A stretch of 64,000 nucleotides of DNA from Microvelia longipes (Eukaryota > Arthropoda > Insecta > Hemiptera > Veliidae): assembly GCA_018340805.1 (NCBI GenBank), contig JACMZG010001913.1, forward strand, positions 38,526,844 to 38,590,843. The letters run 5' to 3'. Each line of letters begins with the position of its first letter. Position 1 is the first letter of the stretch. This document shows, piece after piece, positions 1 to 12,857 of this stretch. The notes below the pieces were generated by a model that was given only the letters and a program-made list of their open reading frames with translations, ran no database searches and was not told the DNA's origin. Made by a program: the position numbers and the translations under genes.

Positions 1-1800
1 TCATTTTAATTGTTTTCAAAATTTATGTAATATTCGTCTATATCCTTTAATATTGATACCATCTTAATTACGTTAATGTTTTTGCTCTGGTTTTAATCCT
101 CTTTAGATCTCCATATAACTTTGTTTATCACACTTCAATTTTCTCTTCATTTACTTCTCAATCGATATCTACTCCTGGTTTATTGAGACATTATCTACGA
201 GATGTTTTTTTTCGGTTTTTTATATTCATAAAATTTCGTTTCTTTGTTCGTAATTCTCTTGTCTTCTTGATTATTGTATTTTGCTCTATCTATTTTGACC
301 TTATTTTCTCCTCTCTCTTGACCCATGGATCATCGATGTTTCGACCATTCTATATAAATTCTTTTTTTTTATTTATTTCATATTGTCTTTTTTAATCTTT
401 CATATCTCAGTTTCATGTCTTGCAGCCTTGTCATCAGGTTTCCGTATTCGTCATCTTCTGCCTCTCTATTGGCTTTACTTGTTTTGTATCTGGACTAAAC
501 GTAACTTTCTTCTTTTTCTAAATTATTTTCTTGTTATTTTGTTTACCCAACATACATTTGATAGTGCCAAACTTTTCCACAACCTGTAACACTGATTTTG
601 TCCTTATTTATTCACTCTGTCTCTCATTCTCTGGAGAATATGGAATTATTATTGGGTTTCCCTCTTGGGATAAAACCTCTATTATTATATTCCACGTTCT
701 GGGCTTGGGCTTCTGAATCTATCATTGTAATTCTCTTTTCGGGCTTTGCCAACCACATTCTGAGGCCTCCTCGGTATCCACGATTTTTATAAAAATTATC
801 TCTAAATCCTTCTGATCGATTTGAAAACTTCCTCTATTTTCTTTTATCAAATTATTTTTATATCCCTTCTTTCGGCTTCTGTCTTCTTTGCCATCCTCTT
901 TCAGGACTTTTGTCCTTTATTACAATCATTTATCTATTGACGTGTATCTATTATTACGATATCTACCATATGCTTTTTCCCTATCTTTCCATTGACTCGG
1001 GGTCTCTCTTCTGCTTCTACTGCAATACTAATTTTTCTTTGGTTTGAAATTGTAATTTCGCTTCAATTCTTCTTGCTTTTATCATAGTTTTTCAATATCT
1101 TTGTAGTCTACTGTATCAAAGCTGACTGATATAGCTATGTTATACCAGTCAACAATGGTGCCTCTATTATTGTGTTTATTTATTCTCACCGAATGCATTT
1201 TTTCGCTATAATTTCTTTCATCATATAAATATTCACCAACATTTTCAATTTTTCTTGTACTCGATTTCTAAAATTTTTGTATACATATTACGCTCCAATT
1301 ACTGCGGAACTATTATCAGTTTCTCATTTTCTTCTATATATTAAATTATCTGCTGTCTAATGTTTGTTATATTTTTTATAGCACTTGCAGTGCAATCTTT
1401 TAGATACAACGCAATCTTTTTTCTAAGCTCTTCTGGTTCCAATTACATGCTATTGCGCAATGACCATTTCCTCAAGTACTCTCAAACCTTTCTGGTTTGC
1501 TTGTATACAGTACAATGGGGAGTACATTTATGTCTCCCTGTCTATTTTTGCTAATTCATTCATTCATTATTCTCGGAATATCTTCAGTATTATTTTTGAA
1601 ATGTCATTTTACTTTTCTATTTCTCAATTGTACAAAATATTCGTTATCAGGTAAATTTCTTCTATTTTATTCAATATTATTTTCTACTTTTTCAATATTA
1701 TCTTCAATTTTTCGTATCAATTTCTTATCAAATTTTTTGCTTTCTTAAAATTCCACCATATATATTATTTATTTATTTCACCAAATTTTAGTCGCAGAAA
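1..1800 (-). mobile_element. Decayed retroelement remnant, gag-like, minus strand
   Basis: The plus strand is pyrimidine-rich, so the minus strand is A/G-rich and reads as broken stretches rich in Lys, Arg, Glu and Asn. At 548-591 on the minus strand, a zinc-knuckle-like pattern (C-X2-C-X4-H-X4-C) can be followed if two single-base indels are allowed. It is preceded at about 690-830 by an Arg/Gly-rich stretch, as is common upstream of the knuckle in retrotransposon Gag. No frame stays open beyond about 80 codons. The small plus-strand ORFs here are shadows of this composition. Gag identity is inferred from one motif and composition; a chance match is possible. Confidence 0.3.
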
Positions 1801-2960
1801 AAATATAGGGAATATTTGATTTCACAAGGTTCTATTTGCGCTTTTTATTTTCATGATTTTTGTTCCGGTTCGCGGCTTACCAATTTTGTTGAGCTCTTTA
1901 GTTCAACAATTCACTGGTTAAGGTTTAGACGAATATTGTACTTTGATTTTATTAATTTTGGCAAAATTAAACTTTGTTAAGAAATGTGCTGTATATGATA
2001 GTTTATAATGGAATTAAGTTGTATGTAACCTTAATACTTTTATATATTATAGATTAAATAACGAATGGTAAATAAATGTCTATATCGTACTTATTTCATG
2101 TTATTAGAGAAGATTCTTCTTTTAATTTATTTGTAAAATATACAGTATATAATTTATCGCAAAGCTCAGTATTTTAATGTAGCGCTGCTGAAGTCGTTTT
2201 TACCTCGCAATTATACTTTGCTTACCGAAGGTTCGATTAACTAAAATTTACGTTGTATTATATACTAATTTCTTGGCACGTGGCCATACACATAACTCGC
2301 ATTAAAATTATAAAAATTTACATAATAAATTTATTATTTCATAGGTTTGATTCGATTTGTACATTAAATTTTTAATTGTTTCATATAACACATAATTCAT
2401 TCGTTCTGTTTGTACAATATTTATTTGATTTACATTAAATTTTGATATCTAAAAATTCAACCACGCTTTAAATTAAATCGATTGGAAATAATAAACCAGT
2501 TTGTAAAAATACATTAACAATAATAAATGTCAGAAATAAACAGAGGTGAAGGATAAATTATGTAGGTAAATAGATAAATGTTTGATCACAAGTATAGGGA
2601 TTATTGCTGTCCACGATGTATTGAATTATTCAGGTATCATGTTAATTGATGGCTCGGATCAAAATTTGGGAACTGATTGATTTAAATTGGGTTGATTAAT
2701 TAAATTGATTATGGGATCGGATACGATTTGTTGTGGTATTGACGTGTGTGTTTGTTTGCGTTTGTGTATGTTTTGTGATCTCAAACATTATGATGATAAA
2801 AGATTAATGAAGATAACGGAATTATTACTTGCTCATGGAAATTATTTTCTTTGTTCTAATAATATAAAAAGATATTTATCATCCAAGACTTCGAACTTTT
2901 TACTAGGAATATCCTGTAAAATAACTTTCCCTAAAAATACACTACTAGAATAAAATTCTC
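1800..2960. other. AT-rich stretch, no gene seen
   Basis: Very AT-rich sequence without a coding-like frame, terminal repeat or tandem array that I can support. An 82-codon plus-strand ORF at 2705-2953 has no recognisable motif and is probably chance. Confidence 0.5.
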
Positions 2961-4870
2961 TATAAATAGCTCTTCACGGCATGAGGATTAAAAAGGACTA
3001 AATTTTCCCCTTTAGAAAAAGACAGATTAAAATAAAATTATTTATAATGCTCCAGATTATATTTTTAGCCGAGACAATCTAACTTAGAAGAAATAAAAGA
3101 AAATAAATGAAATTAGAAATAAATTAATAGAATAAAAATTCAGAGAATAAACAAGAAAATAACCAGGAGCGGCTACTAAAATATTAAAAATGAAATCAGA
3201 AGAATAAAGATAAAGAAAATTATTCATGAAAGAAAAATAATTAATTTCAAGATATTAGTTGTAGAATAATTATTCATCTATAGAGATATTAAAAAAAGAG
3301 ACAATGAAATTATTAAGTCAAATAATTCTTTAGAAAATTTATTAAAGACATAATCTTTTTTCTCCAGCGCGCCGATCTAATCTACCACTAAACCACCCTT
3401 ACCAGCACTATTATTTGATATATAAAAGTATTTGAAAATATGCATGTTGGAATAATATAATCCTGTGGAATGAATCTTGAATATGCGAAGAAAATTAAAC
3501 AAATAATTAAACTACATATTTAGACATTTCATTAATACCAATATTTATGTTTATTTAATCTTTAATAGACTTTCCGAACCCCAGTCGGCCCATTTAAAAG
3601 TAAATGGTTCTATAGCAAACTATTAATAAAATAAAAACAGCCAGAAATAAATCTACTTCAAAACACAAGATAAATATTCCGTGCGCTTATAGAAATGAGC
3701 TAAAATTTTTAATGAAAAAATATCTTAAAAATAAAAATAATAAAATATTATTCTAGAAAAAGAAAAATGTTGGGTGATTATGAAAATATAAATTTGATTG
3801 AATTAATAAAATTATTAATCGAAATATAAAGCTCAATTAGATGAAGTTTACACTAGGAAAATCAAACTTAAAGAAATATCGGCTGCCATATTATACCAGA
3901 AAAAGTCACTACCAATTTATATCAGAGGAAAACCCTTAAATTCAAAGAAAATTTCACAAAATTCTTTGGCCCCAATGAAGATCACAAGGAAAAATTGAGG
4001 CTGTTAACGTTAATATTCAGGATTACTTGATTATTGCGGCAACAACACCAAAAAAATCTGAAGCCACAAATCATTCTCTTTAAAAAGTCTTACGAAGAAC
4101 TAATCAGAAGAATAGCCATATTTTGTTAGATTCACATATGCAAATCCTTATTAGCTTTAAAAATCAATGTTCGCAAGACAAAAGATTTATAAATTTTGTA
4201 AACGTAAATAAAAAATATTCTCAAAAGTTACGCTTAATAAAGTTAATGGTTTTTATAAAATACGTTTGAAAAACAACCCAAATTATTCTTGATTCTAATT
4301 TATCGTATTTTTTTTTTTTTTTTTTTTTTTATTTTTGTCAGATTTAATATATACATAATTAAAGAATAATTAATATATGGATAAATAATGTAAAACTCAA
4401 AAAATATTAATAATTCATGTTAGCTTAAAAATCAATTATCTTTTGTGAGAGTAATTTTACTATAATTTTGCCACCTATAGAAATACCATAATCAAATAAT
4501 AACAATAACAGCCAAATGCCTATAAAAAAACCAATAAAAAAATGACTAACACGAAAAAATTAGAACGAATATTAGAAAATTATCTTTTGGTAATAATGAA
4601 AAATGAATATTAGTTGAAAAAATAAACAAAGAAGGATACCTGAAGAAGATTTATTGATGAAGAAGAAATGGGATCTGTGAAAAATGTGAGACGAGAAAAT
4701 AAATGAAGAGAATTATTTGAAGATGATCTCTGAGAAGAAAAAATAATTGAAGAAGAATGGCTTATCAAGAAAAATGTCAAGAAAAATGATTCGGGGAAAA
4801 AATGATCAGAAAAAAACGATTATACGCAGCTATAAATTTCTCTTTGGATGGAAGAATAAAATATTATAAT
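2960..4870 (+). other. Purine-rich, broken coding-like sequence
   Basis: The plus strand becomes strongly A/G-rich and reads as Lys/Glu/Asn-rich fragments broken by frequent stops. The least damaged part is near 3840-4200. The bias mirrors the minus-strand bias of 1-1800, so the two may be opposite-facing remnants of related retroelements. No catalytic motif was found. Confidence 0.25.
4308..4330. repeat. Poly-T run (23 T)
   Basis: Uninterrupted T homopolymer. It may be an old retroposon tail on the minus strand or simple slippage. Confidence 0.8.
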
Positions 4871-4965
4871 TGCTTCTTTATTTCTTAAATCTTTTTTAGC
4901 CTATATCTACTACTACTACCACTATCCCTATTCCACCAACTTCCCAGCCTCCCCACCATTCCCAG

Positions 4966-4981
4966 CCCCCCCCCCCCCCCC
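4966..4981. repeat. Poly-C run (16 C)
   Basis: Uninterrupted C run in otherwise AT-rich DNA, following a short pyrimidine-only stretch. Length is likely unreliable in the assembly. Confidence 0.8.
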
Positions 4982-4984
4982 TAC

Positions 4985-6180
4985 CTTTATTTCTTCTTGC
5001 ACTGTTTTATTATAACTTGTTTTTATTTTAACTTTTTTTAAGGTCCGCTAATCTTTTTAATATTTATCGTCTTCCTTTTTCTTGATTTATATTTTTCATT
5101 TTAATCAAATCTTTTACCTTTACCCATTTTTTTGCTGGTCGGAATTTCGATTACCGTAGTATATTCATCGGTTTTTAAACTTTTCTGTCGATAAAAATAT
5201 TTCATTCTCTTATTTCTGTCTATTTTTAGGACAATCTGTGATACTTATTTTTTTTCTTACTTTTAATATAACTCCGCCTACTTAAACTTTCCATGAATAA
5301 CAGAATACCTAAAGGGAACTGATGTAATTATTTCACTGTACTATTTTGGTTCATAAAACCAAACTGTAGTGCTGTTATTTGCTGCTGATGTAACTCCAAG
5401 GCAAGTCCAATAATATATGTGTATTTCCGCAGAACAAGTTTTTCCAATTATTATAAATTTTTGTATAATGTTTTAATTTTTTATCCAAATAACTTAGATC
5501 ACTTAAATCCACTTTCTAAGTTGACTAATTTAGTTTTTAGTTTCTGAGGTCCCTTCCCGGAACAGTAAAAAGCATTCCCGTTGGCAAAGTCTTTCATGGG
5601 TGGTCCCTCTGTGTTATTAATATTCATTAATTACACCAAAGTATTTTCTAAGTTAGGTATATATCTATTTCCTTCACTCATTTTATATTAGGGTTTTTTA
5701 TATTTAGGGGCTTTTAGTATCTTTTTATGAGGCTTAGTTAGAAAAAAAATTTCGGAGATTATTTTTAAAATTCTTATTCAATAAGGTCCATATTCTGGTT
5801 GAATATATGGGGGTAACTTTAATCACTGAATAATATCGGATCCGTAAATAGGTAGTTATTCTATAACCATATATTGTTTTTATTTAATATACTTTAATTT
5901 CTAATTTTAAACTGGATCAGTAGTTATTAATTTAATATCTTTTTCAAAAACTAAAAGCTTATTTTCATCATATTAGAGCGCAACAATCACTTTATATTAC
6001 AATTCATGTTTTGTTTTAGTTATCCGCCAAAAATATTTCTCCTTTGTTTCTTGGTTAAAACATCAAAAAATTTAATAACTTCTAGGTAAGATTACCTATT
6101 TAATAATTAAAACATTTACTATCTTTAATTATTAGGTTCATTTTTGAGCTGTTTCTAAAATTTTAGTATTAACTTGAATT
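4985..6180. other. AT-rich stretch, no gene seen
   Basis: T-rich on the plus strand, with Lys/Asn-rich broken minus-strand reading like the neighbouring remnants. Nothing specific supported. Confidence 0.4.
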
Positions 6181-6805
6181 TTATTTAGTAATAACTTATA
6201 TTATTACTGAATTAAAATATTCCAAGGTAACTACATCTTTAGAATTCTTTTGGTGTATATTTTCCACTTAAATATTGGACTGTATCTTTCCAGTCATTAA
6301 CAATTTTCTTTCATTTTATGATCTTGTAATTTTATTTGTTGCATTTAATACTTCTGTAAATTCTACAGCATCATTAAGAAGCACCGGTAAAATCGGTCTT
6401 TTTTTTTATTTTTATTCTATCTATTGTATTCTATTTATTTAATCTATTTTATTTATCTTTTTATTTTAAGTCATTTAACTTGAGCTTTGTGTTCATTTAA
6501 CTTGAGCTTTGGACTGTTTTAATTATACTTGTTTATTTATTTTGCTGTTTGATCTTAGGTCATTTAACTAAGCTTTTTATTCCCGGCCAAATAACTGAAT
6601 TTAATATTTACTAATAACAACATCTTTAGAGTCTTTTGGCCATATTTTCTACTTTTAATTTTTGGCATATCCCTGATTTCATTTAAAAATCTTAGTTCAT
6701 TTTTTTTGGGATTTGATTTTTTATTTTTAAATTTAGGGCTGTATTTTAATCTATCTTGAAAATTTTAATCACAATTATCATCAGATTTATCCAAAGAAGC
6801 ACCAG
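6180..6805. repeat. Diverged tandem duplication, about 390-400 bp period
   Basis: Two blocks run in the same order. Each has CATCTTTAGA followed by CTTTTGG (about 6231 and 6628), and later a shared AGAAGCACC(G/A)GTAAAATC(G/A)GT (about 6378 and 6795). A short direct repeat, CATTTAACTTGAGCTTT, lies between them near 6474-6512. On the minus strand both copies share a short open stretch reading T-D-F-T-G-A-S. This is old duplicated sequence; the source is not recognised. Confidence 0.5.
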
Positions 6806-8940
6806 TAAAATCAGTTATTTATGTAGTAGTAGCAGATCTTCTATTTCTATATATAATTTCTTTTAGTTCCTTTAATAGTTTTTATTGAAATCAAACCATG
6901 ATTTAATTTATATTAAAACATTAAAAGGCCATAATTGCCCGCAATATTGTGTTCATAATGTTTACTTGTTTTTGGTTATAAATTTAAATTTTTTACTGAT
7001 CTATCCAAGGGCTATAGTGGCTTTATCTAAAAGAATCAATAACATCGTAGTTAGGAAAATGAAAGCAACCCATGTTTTCCTGGCTTTTAAATTTTGATAA
7101 TTTATTATAGTTATTATTATGCTGTTGTTGCTGTTATTTGTTCAGTTAAATTTTCGGATACATAGCTCAGTTTTAAATGATCTTTCATAATTATTTTAAT
7201 CCCATTCCAGAAAATCAACAATATGTAGTTGTTTGAATTTCCAAATGTTTTTTAAAAATCTAGTATTACAGAAGCTTTCCATTTTTATGGATCTTTTATT
7301 TGCTTTTTTATCTTTTTTATTGTTTCCATTTAATCTAGCAGTTTATTTTATGGCTTTTATGTCACCTACGGCTTTCTTGGATGTGCACCTAATGAAATCT
7401 TTTCTTTATTAATACTTATTAGTATTATTTTTCATGAACAACAGTAAATTTTTAATAACTATATAATTTATATTTATTTGGGAATACATTCTTTCACTGG
7501 GAATTTTCATTTAACTTACCCAATTCTACGTTTCATTATTGGAAAGATAAGAAAATTCCCTTGTTTTATGGACTTAATTTACTAGATTACTAATTACTTG
7601 TATATATTTATCATCTTGAATATTATCTAATATATCTAATATCGATCCTATTTTCTAATAATCTTGTTATCAATAATATATTTTATCCTGGTTTATTTCC
7701 AAGAATTCTGTTGAAAAAAGACTCTCAAGAAATTCTGTTTTATTTCTGAAATTAATGTTTTTCTCTTTTCTTTATAAGATCTGTTAAATTTTTCTTTGTG
7801 AATTTACTTTTTCCGTAGTAAGAATTTGCTTTAAGTTCTATAGAAAATATTAATTCGTCAGGCAAGTGTTTTTCATAGGCCCAGGAATCTATAGTTTATC
7901 AATATTATTTATTTCTTAAATTCATTATTATCTAAGTTTATATTAAAAATAATATTATAAGTAATTAGTTATAATAAATAATATTATTATTAGTATAAAT
8001 AATATTATATTATAATATTCACAAGTAGTTCATACCTAAGTAATTTTTTTCAAATTTAACTTAAATAATTTATCTAGTTGTAGCTATAGGAATATTTAAA
8101 ATATTTAAAAGATATTATATGAAATTTATGAAAGTGATTTGGATTGTTATTGTAAAGATATTTTGATTGTTTAAATTGAATTTCGAAATAATTAAAGATT
8201 TTTAATTTATTTGAATTAATTTGAATAGTTTTATTATATGTTATAGTTTGTAAAAATATTTTAGATATTTTTTAAAAATATATTTTACGTATGTGAATTT
8301 GTTTGAAAGTATTTAATTATTTTTATAAAGATATTTTTAAATTTTTGTTTTAAACATTAAAAATTTTAGAATAAATGTCTTTTAATCTGGTAATATGTTT
8401 TTATTAAAATTATATATTTAATTTTAAATATAATTCTTGGATATGAATATTTGTATTGAATATTGTTATTTTAGGCACATCTTTTTTATATTGTAATAAT
8501 TTCTGTATTGGAAATAAAAATTATAGAAAATTTCGGATTTTTAATCTAACTAATAATAAGTACAAACAGAGTTGAAAGCTATTTCATAATTTTTGTCTGG
8601 ATCTAAAGGCAAAGGAGTTGCGAGATCAACTTCTAATTCTGATGTTTCTGAAAATTAAAAGAAATTGCCAAGCATTTTTTTTAATATATTTTTAGAAATA
8701 CTTATTGTGAGATATTACAAATGTAAGAATTTAAAAAATAAACACTTATGATTTAAAAACTAATATTTAAATAAAATAGATTTTAGATAATTTTTGAAAT
8801 GTTGTATATTATGTATGTTGAAACAATTTTTAATTAAAATATTCAGAAAGATGACAAAATTCTCAAAAGTTAAGTTCGTGTTTAAATAATATAATTGTTT
8901 ATGAAATATAATTTTTTGAACTTTTAGATTTTTTTAAATT
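6805..8940. other. AT-rich stretch, no gene seen
   Basis: No coding frame, terminal repeat or clear array. A small AT-only palindromic patch (AATAATATTAT-type) lies near 7945-8015. Confidence 0.4.
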
Positions 8941-8974
8941 GAATTCGTTATATTTCAAGAATAGCAATGCTAAC

Positions 8975-9091
8975 ATGGCGACCACACTTGTTGGCAATTT
9001 CGTGAACACCAGAGCCTATGAAATGGAAAACGATATAAACCAGTTTATAAAAGATTTCGATAGATTTATTTTACCTGACTATGATCGATGA
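8975..9091 (+). CDS. Micro-ORF of 38 codons ahead of a poly-A run
   Basis: An ATG at 8975 opens 38 codons to a TGA at 9089-9091. The predicted peptide starts M-A-T-T-L-V-G-N-F and is acidic at its end (F-D-R-F-I-L-P-D-Y-D-R). The stretch is clearly less AT-rich than its surroundings. Only 43 bases separate the stop from a 43-A run, so this may be the 3' end of a retroposed transcript instead of a working gene. There is no AATAAA signal in the interval. I recognise no family, and coding status is doubtful. Confidence 0.15.
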   Translation: MATTLVGNFVNTRAYEMENDINQFIKDFDRFILPDYDR

Positions 9092-9134
9092 ACAGTATAA
9101 AGAACATTTTTCAGAGCTTTTCTGTTAACAGAAG

Positions 9135-9168
<34 letters not shown>

Positions 9169-9177
9169 AAAAAAATA
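9135..9177 (+). repeat. Poly-A run (43 A)
   Basis: 43 consecutive A residues directly downstream of the micro-ORF at 8975-9091. It is consistent with a retroposon tail or with slippage. Confidence 0.8.
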
Positions 9178-10680
9178 TTGAAGAGTGGAAAAAAGGGAAG
9201 GATTATAAGAAAGATTATTTAATGGCTTTTCTAGACATTAATTTGAAACACTTTCATCCACTACAATTACTTATTTGGAAATTCTTGGTGAATGGAAGCT
9301 GATATCTATGATATTTTAACAGTCACAACTTCAATTTGATTTTTGAATCGCTTCTTATTTTGAACTTACAAAAAAAATTATTATCCATTTAATCCTTGTG
9401 ACTTGCAATGATCTATAACTATGGAATAAGGATGGTAAACATGTATTCCATATTTTATTACTCGTATGCACAAAATATTTTTTCTAGCTTTCAGTGTATG
9501 ATTACCATTTAATCTCTCTGTTTTTAAACTGAGAGATACAAAATTATAGTTTTCTTTAATGCAATAAAAGACATTTGACTTTTGGACTTTTTAAAATTCT
9601 TTTCCAAAATCAGTTTTGTATATTTCGGACGTCATCTTTTTAAACATTAACTTGGGTTTTCGGTTTTCATATCATTGGTTTGGATTTTTTATTTAAACAG
9701 GAGAAGCTCTTGTTAAATATACTAATCGCATGAATACATGTTAAATATACTTTGTAGACTTTTATTGATTTTGATATTGATCATCTCCATCAAACCCATT
9801 TGATATAAATTATCATATTAACGTTTTTATAACGCTTTTGTTGGAAATTTTTTCAGGCATTGGCTGTTTAGCTTGTACGCTGTTGATCTGAGATAGCCAC
9901 TTTTTGAGTTCTTGTTTTTTGTTTTTGTTGCTGCTTTCATTCAAATTTTTTACTCACGAAATCTGCGGGGTCTTTTAAATCGTCCATTTGTCATTAGGGT
10001 TGTCCATTACAAGAATTGATGAAATTTTCAAATCAAAATTAGGTTATAATCATTGTTAAAGCGCCTAATATTTTCAATTTAAGTTCATCCTTATGCAATT
10101 GAAATGCGATTGGTACATAATGTTGCCTATAAACACAATTATGTTCGCGTATAACTTTTTCATTAATTACCTATTCATTTGTATTTACAAAGCGCAATAG
10201 TGCCTTTTATTGATTTTTCAATTATTCCTTTTTAGCATTGCTCAAGCTATATTAACTCGAACATTACTTTAATAATTTTCATTAATGTTATTTTATGAAA
10301 AAACATACTCAACGTTTCTTTTCCAACGAGTTTTTTCTTTTCGCTCGACATTTTAAGGTATTGTTCTTACGCTAGGATCTTTTTTTTGATCGTTTCCGTA
10401 GTTTGTAACGGTTTTCACTTGATCAACTACTTTTTTAAAATTTATTGCATTTGTCTAAAGAAAAATATTTACCTCGTATTGTTAACAACGTTAACACAAT
10501 GAAGATTTGAAATCATCGGTCCACACTTCGAGGTTCAATTCAGGACATTTTTGTACAAAGTGGAGACAAAATATAATACCCATGTAGATTTAAAGTGCAT
10601 TGTGAATGAATCAATCATTCACTAATTAAATTGCAGCGATAATAGGATCGAGGAAATATATATATTATTTAATTTCAGGC
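9178..10680. other. AT-rich stretch, no gene seen
   Basis: No frame, repeat or terminal structure that I can support. Confidence 0.4.
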
Positions 10681-11240
10681 ATGACCGAAAAATAATTTCA
10701 AATAAAGAAGGAGTCAATCAGATGGAATCTCTGGAAGGCAGAACTTCATCTCACACCATGTATAACACGATTGCCTTATTATGGGACTCTGTTGGTCTAC
10801 GGGTACGATCAGGATCTTTGGTGGATCACTGAGCATCGGTAACAACGAAGAAACGAAAAGAATTCAAACAATTTGAACCAGGAAGCTAGCGACTAACAGA
10901 ATTGATATGCTCAGAGAAAGTAAGAAAGAACTGGCCGAAGCATAAGCTATTGTTTGCTGCCGCAATTAGACTAGGTGGAAGAAGACAAATGGAGAGAGAC
11001 GGGTCAATACAACAGACGTTAGGCAAGTCACACCCCTAGTATCTATTGACTCCGTTTACTGACTGTGAATGATTCCTGACCAACCCAACGACGAACGGAG
11101 TCAACTGCGAGGAGCTTGAAGAGTCGAAAAACTACGTTTTCGACCTTATATCTCGTCGTTGTTCAGCAATTGATATATTATCCGGAGACGGAGAAGACCA
11201 GACCTGTGTCTACATCGAAACAACTCTAGTGATCTAAAAC
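10680..11240 (+). other. GC-richer block of unknown origin
   Basis: This block has near-balanced base composition, in sharp contrast to the surrounding DNA. It begins just after a TTTAATTTCAG tract resembling a splice acceptor. Several frames are open for 25-45 codons but none is continuous, and the longest readings need frameshifts. It may be leader or gag sequence of a retroelement, or part of the same insertion as the mariner remnant that follows. No motif identified. Confidence 0.3.
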
Positions 11241-11719
11241 ACTTTTTTCGCCTGTCACTCTAAGGTGTTGTAGTATCTTCATAATATATTTTTTATAAGT
11301 TTCATAGCGTTTTATTCAAAGTGCTAAATACGTAACGTGAACAGATTAAAATTACGATTCATGTGATGTCTTCCTGGTTACGATTATAAATTTTTTATTT
11401 AACCTTGTTTAACTTCAGATCGCACCAATTGTTACAGATCACAACGCCGAGTCAGCCCCCGTGATGTCCTTTTGGAGAACACAGAGGCCGGATCAAATTC
11501 AAAATGTTATGGAAAAAGTTTAAGAACTCGGAGAAGGAAACCCAGTTTTCCAATACAGAGGCAAAGGTGTTAAAGACAGATGACTTATTGATAGCCGAAC
11601 AAAGGAATTAACTTGGCGTCAAAATAACATGATTGCTAATTGAGTGGTGAAGAACTATTGTCAAGAGAGAGGTTTCTGTTTATCACCTAATGTCTGAAAC
11701 TTGTAATATTAGAAATACA

Positions 11720-12490
11720 TTTCTAAACTCGATTCATGGGTGCCGCATACATTGACCTAAAGGAATAAACGCAGCGTATGGGATGTCGCCATGTCTCTCC
11801 TTGCACGAAATAAAAATGAACCTTTTTGGATAGATTAGTTACAGGCGACGAAAAGTGGATTCTGTACAATAACGTGAGCGTAAAAGAACTTTGAAGAAAT
11901 CCAATGAAATCCCAGAACAAGTTTCAAAGGCTTCAAACCAAATTAAGGGTATGCTGTTGTATTTTGACGAGATGCAGAGGTATTTATTATTATTGAACTG
12001 CTCCACGTGGTTGAAACAATACTGTTGGAAAAATACTGTAACCAACTCTCAAGAGTCGTTGATGCAAATTTGTCAAAATCGTCTAGCTTTAATTAAATGG
12101 AAGGGAATAATCTTTCCACCCCGATAATGCCAGACCCACATTGCATTAAAAACCTTATCAAAACAAGATAGTTAGGAATTTGAAATTTTTGCAGACCCTT
12201 CCTTACTCCCCAGAACATGGCCCAAGATATTTATCTTTCCGGTCTCTTAAGCACAGGTTTGAGTGGAAAGAAGTTTTCTTCTGAAGAGGCTGTTAAAATC
12301 ACGTCAGCGAATATTATCTTTAGAAAAGTCAAGCAACTTTTAATTCTGGTATCGAAGACTTGTAGATCGTTGGGAAAATAATTGTTGATTACAAATCGTG
12401 ATTATGTTTTCATATTAATACGTTTTTTTATTAAAATTTTGACTTTTTGCATTTTTTAAAAATCCGGGCACGAACTTTTGCATGACCCAA
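11720..12490 (+). pseudogene. Decayed mariner transposase with 3' terminal repeat
   Basis: In shifting plus-strand frames this block follows the mariner (Tc1/mariner superfamily) transposase in order. It starts with K-L-D-S-W-V-P-H at about 11727, which matches the linker after the helix-turn-helix. V-T-G-D-E-K-W-I at about 11840 contains the first catalytic Asp. A damaged D-N-A-R-P box lies at about 12124-12138, a damaged Y-S-P box at about 12208, and L-V-D-R-W near the C-terminus at about 12360. Intact enzymes have about 340-350 residues and cut and paste DNA at TA. Here there are several frameshifts and stops, so it is dead. The sequence ending at about 12490 resembles a mariner terminal repeat (CCGGGCACGAACTTTTGC). 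The 5' repeat was not found. Family call firm, boundaries approximate. Confidence 0.8.
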
Positions 12491-12801
12491 TATTATTTAA
12501 GTTATTCAACTTAGTCGCTTCATTAATATTTTCAATATTCAAATTTAAATATTCCAACTGTTTTCAAATCCAGAATATTACAAACATTTTTATACTTGTT
12601 TTTAAATGGCATAAATTTAATGGTTTCCCCAGAAATCAATCAATGTTATTATTCTTTCATCAGTAATTATTTTCTAAATGTTTAGAGCCAATCTTGTGAG
12701 TAATTTGGTACATTAAATTTGCGATTGCTTCATTCTTTCATAATCTCTCCTCTTCTCACAAAGGAACGTATGTTAGATTAATAAAAAATTAGTTAAATAT
12801 A

Positions 12802-12857
12802 TATAGTAGGTAGATGTGAGCGCATAACACCAACCCCCCTCGGCAGGGGTCAATCGG
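12802..12857 (+). repeat. 56-bp direct repeat, copy 1
   Basis: Shares TAGTAGGTAGATGTGAGCGC, then a TAACACCAACCCCC block and a CGG...GGGTCA(A)TCGG end, with 14294-14348. It is GC-richer than its surroundings and follows a short TA tract in both places. Confidence 0.75.

Noticed and set aside
3366..3410. Possible tRNA on the minus strand (GGTTTAGTGGTAGATTAG resembles an A box)
   Set aside because: No B box, T arm or acceptor stem can be found at proper distance.
10680..11240. Intact N-terminal part of the mariner transposase
   Set aside because: The block lies too far upstream, and no helix-turn-helix-like reading could be followed; kept as unknown.
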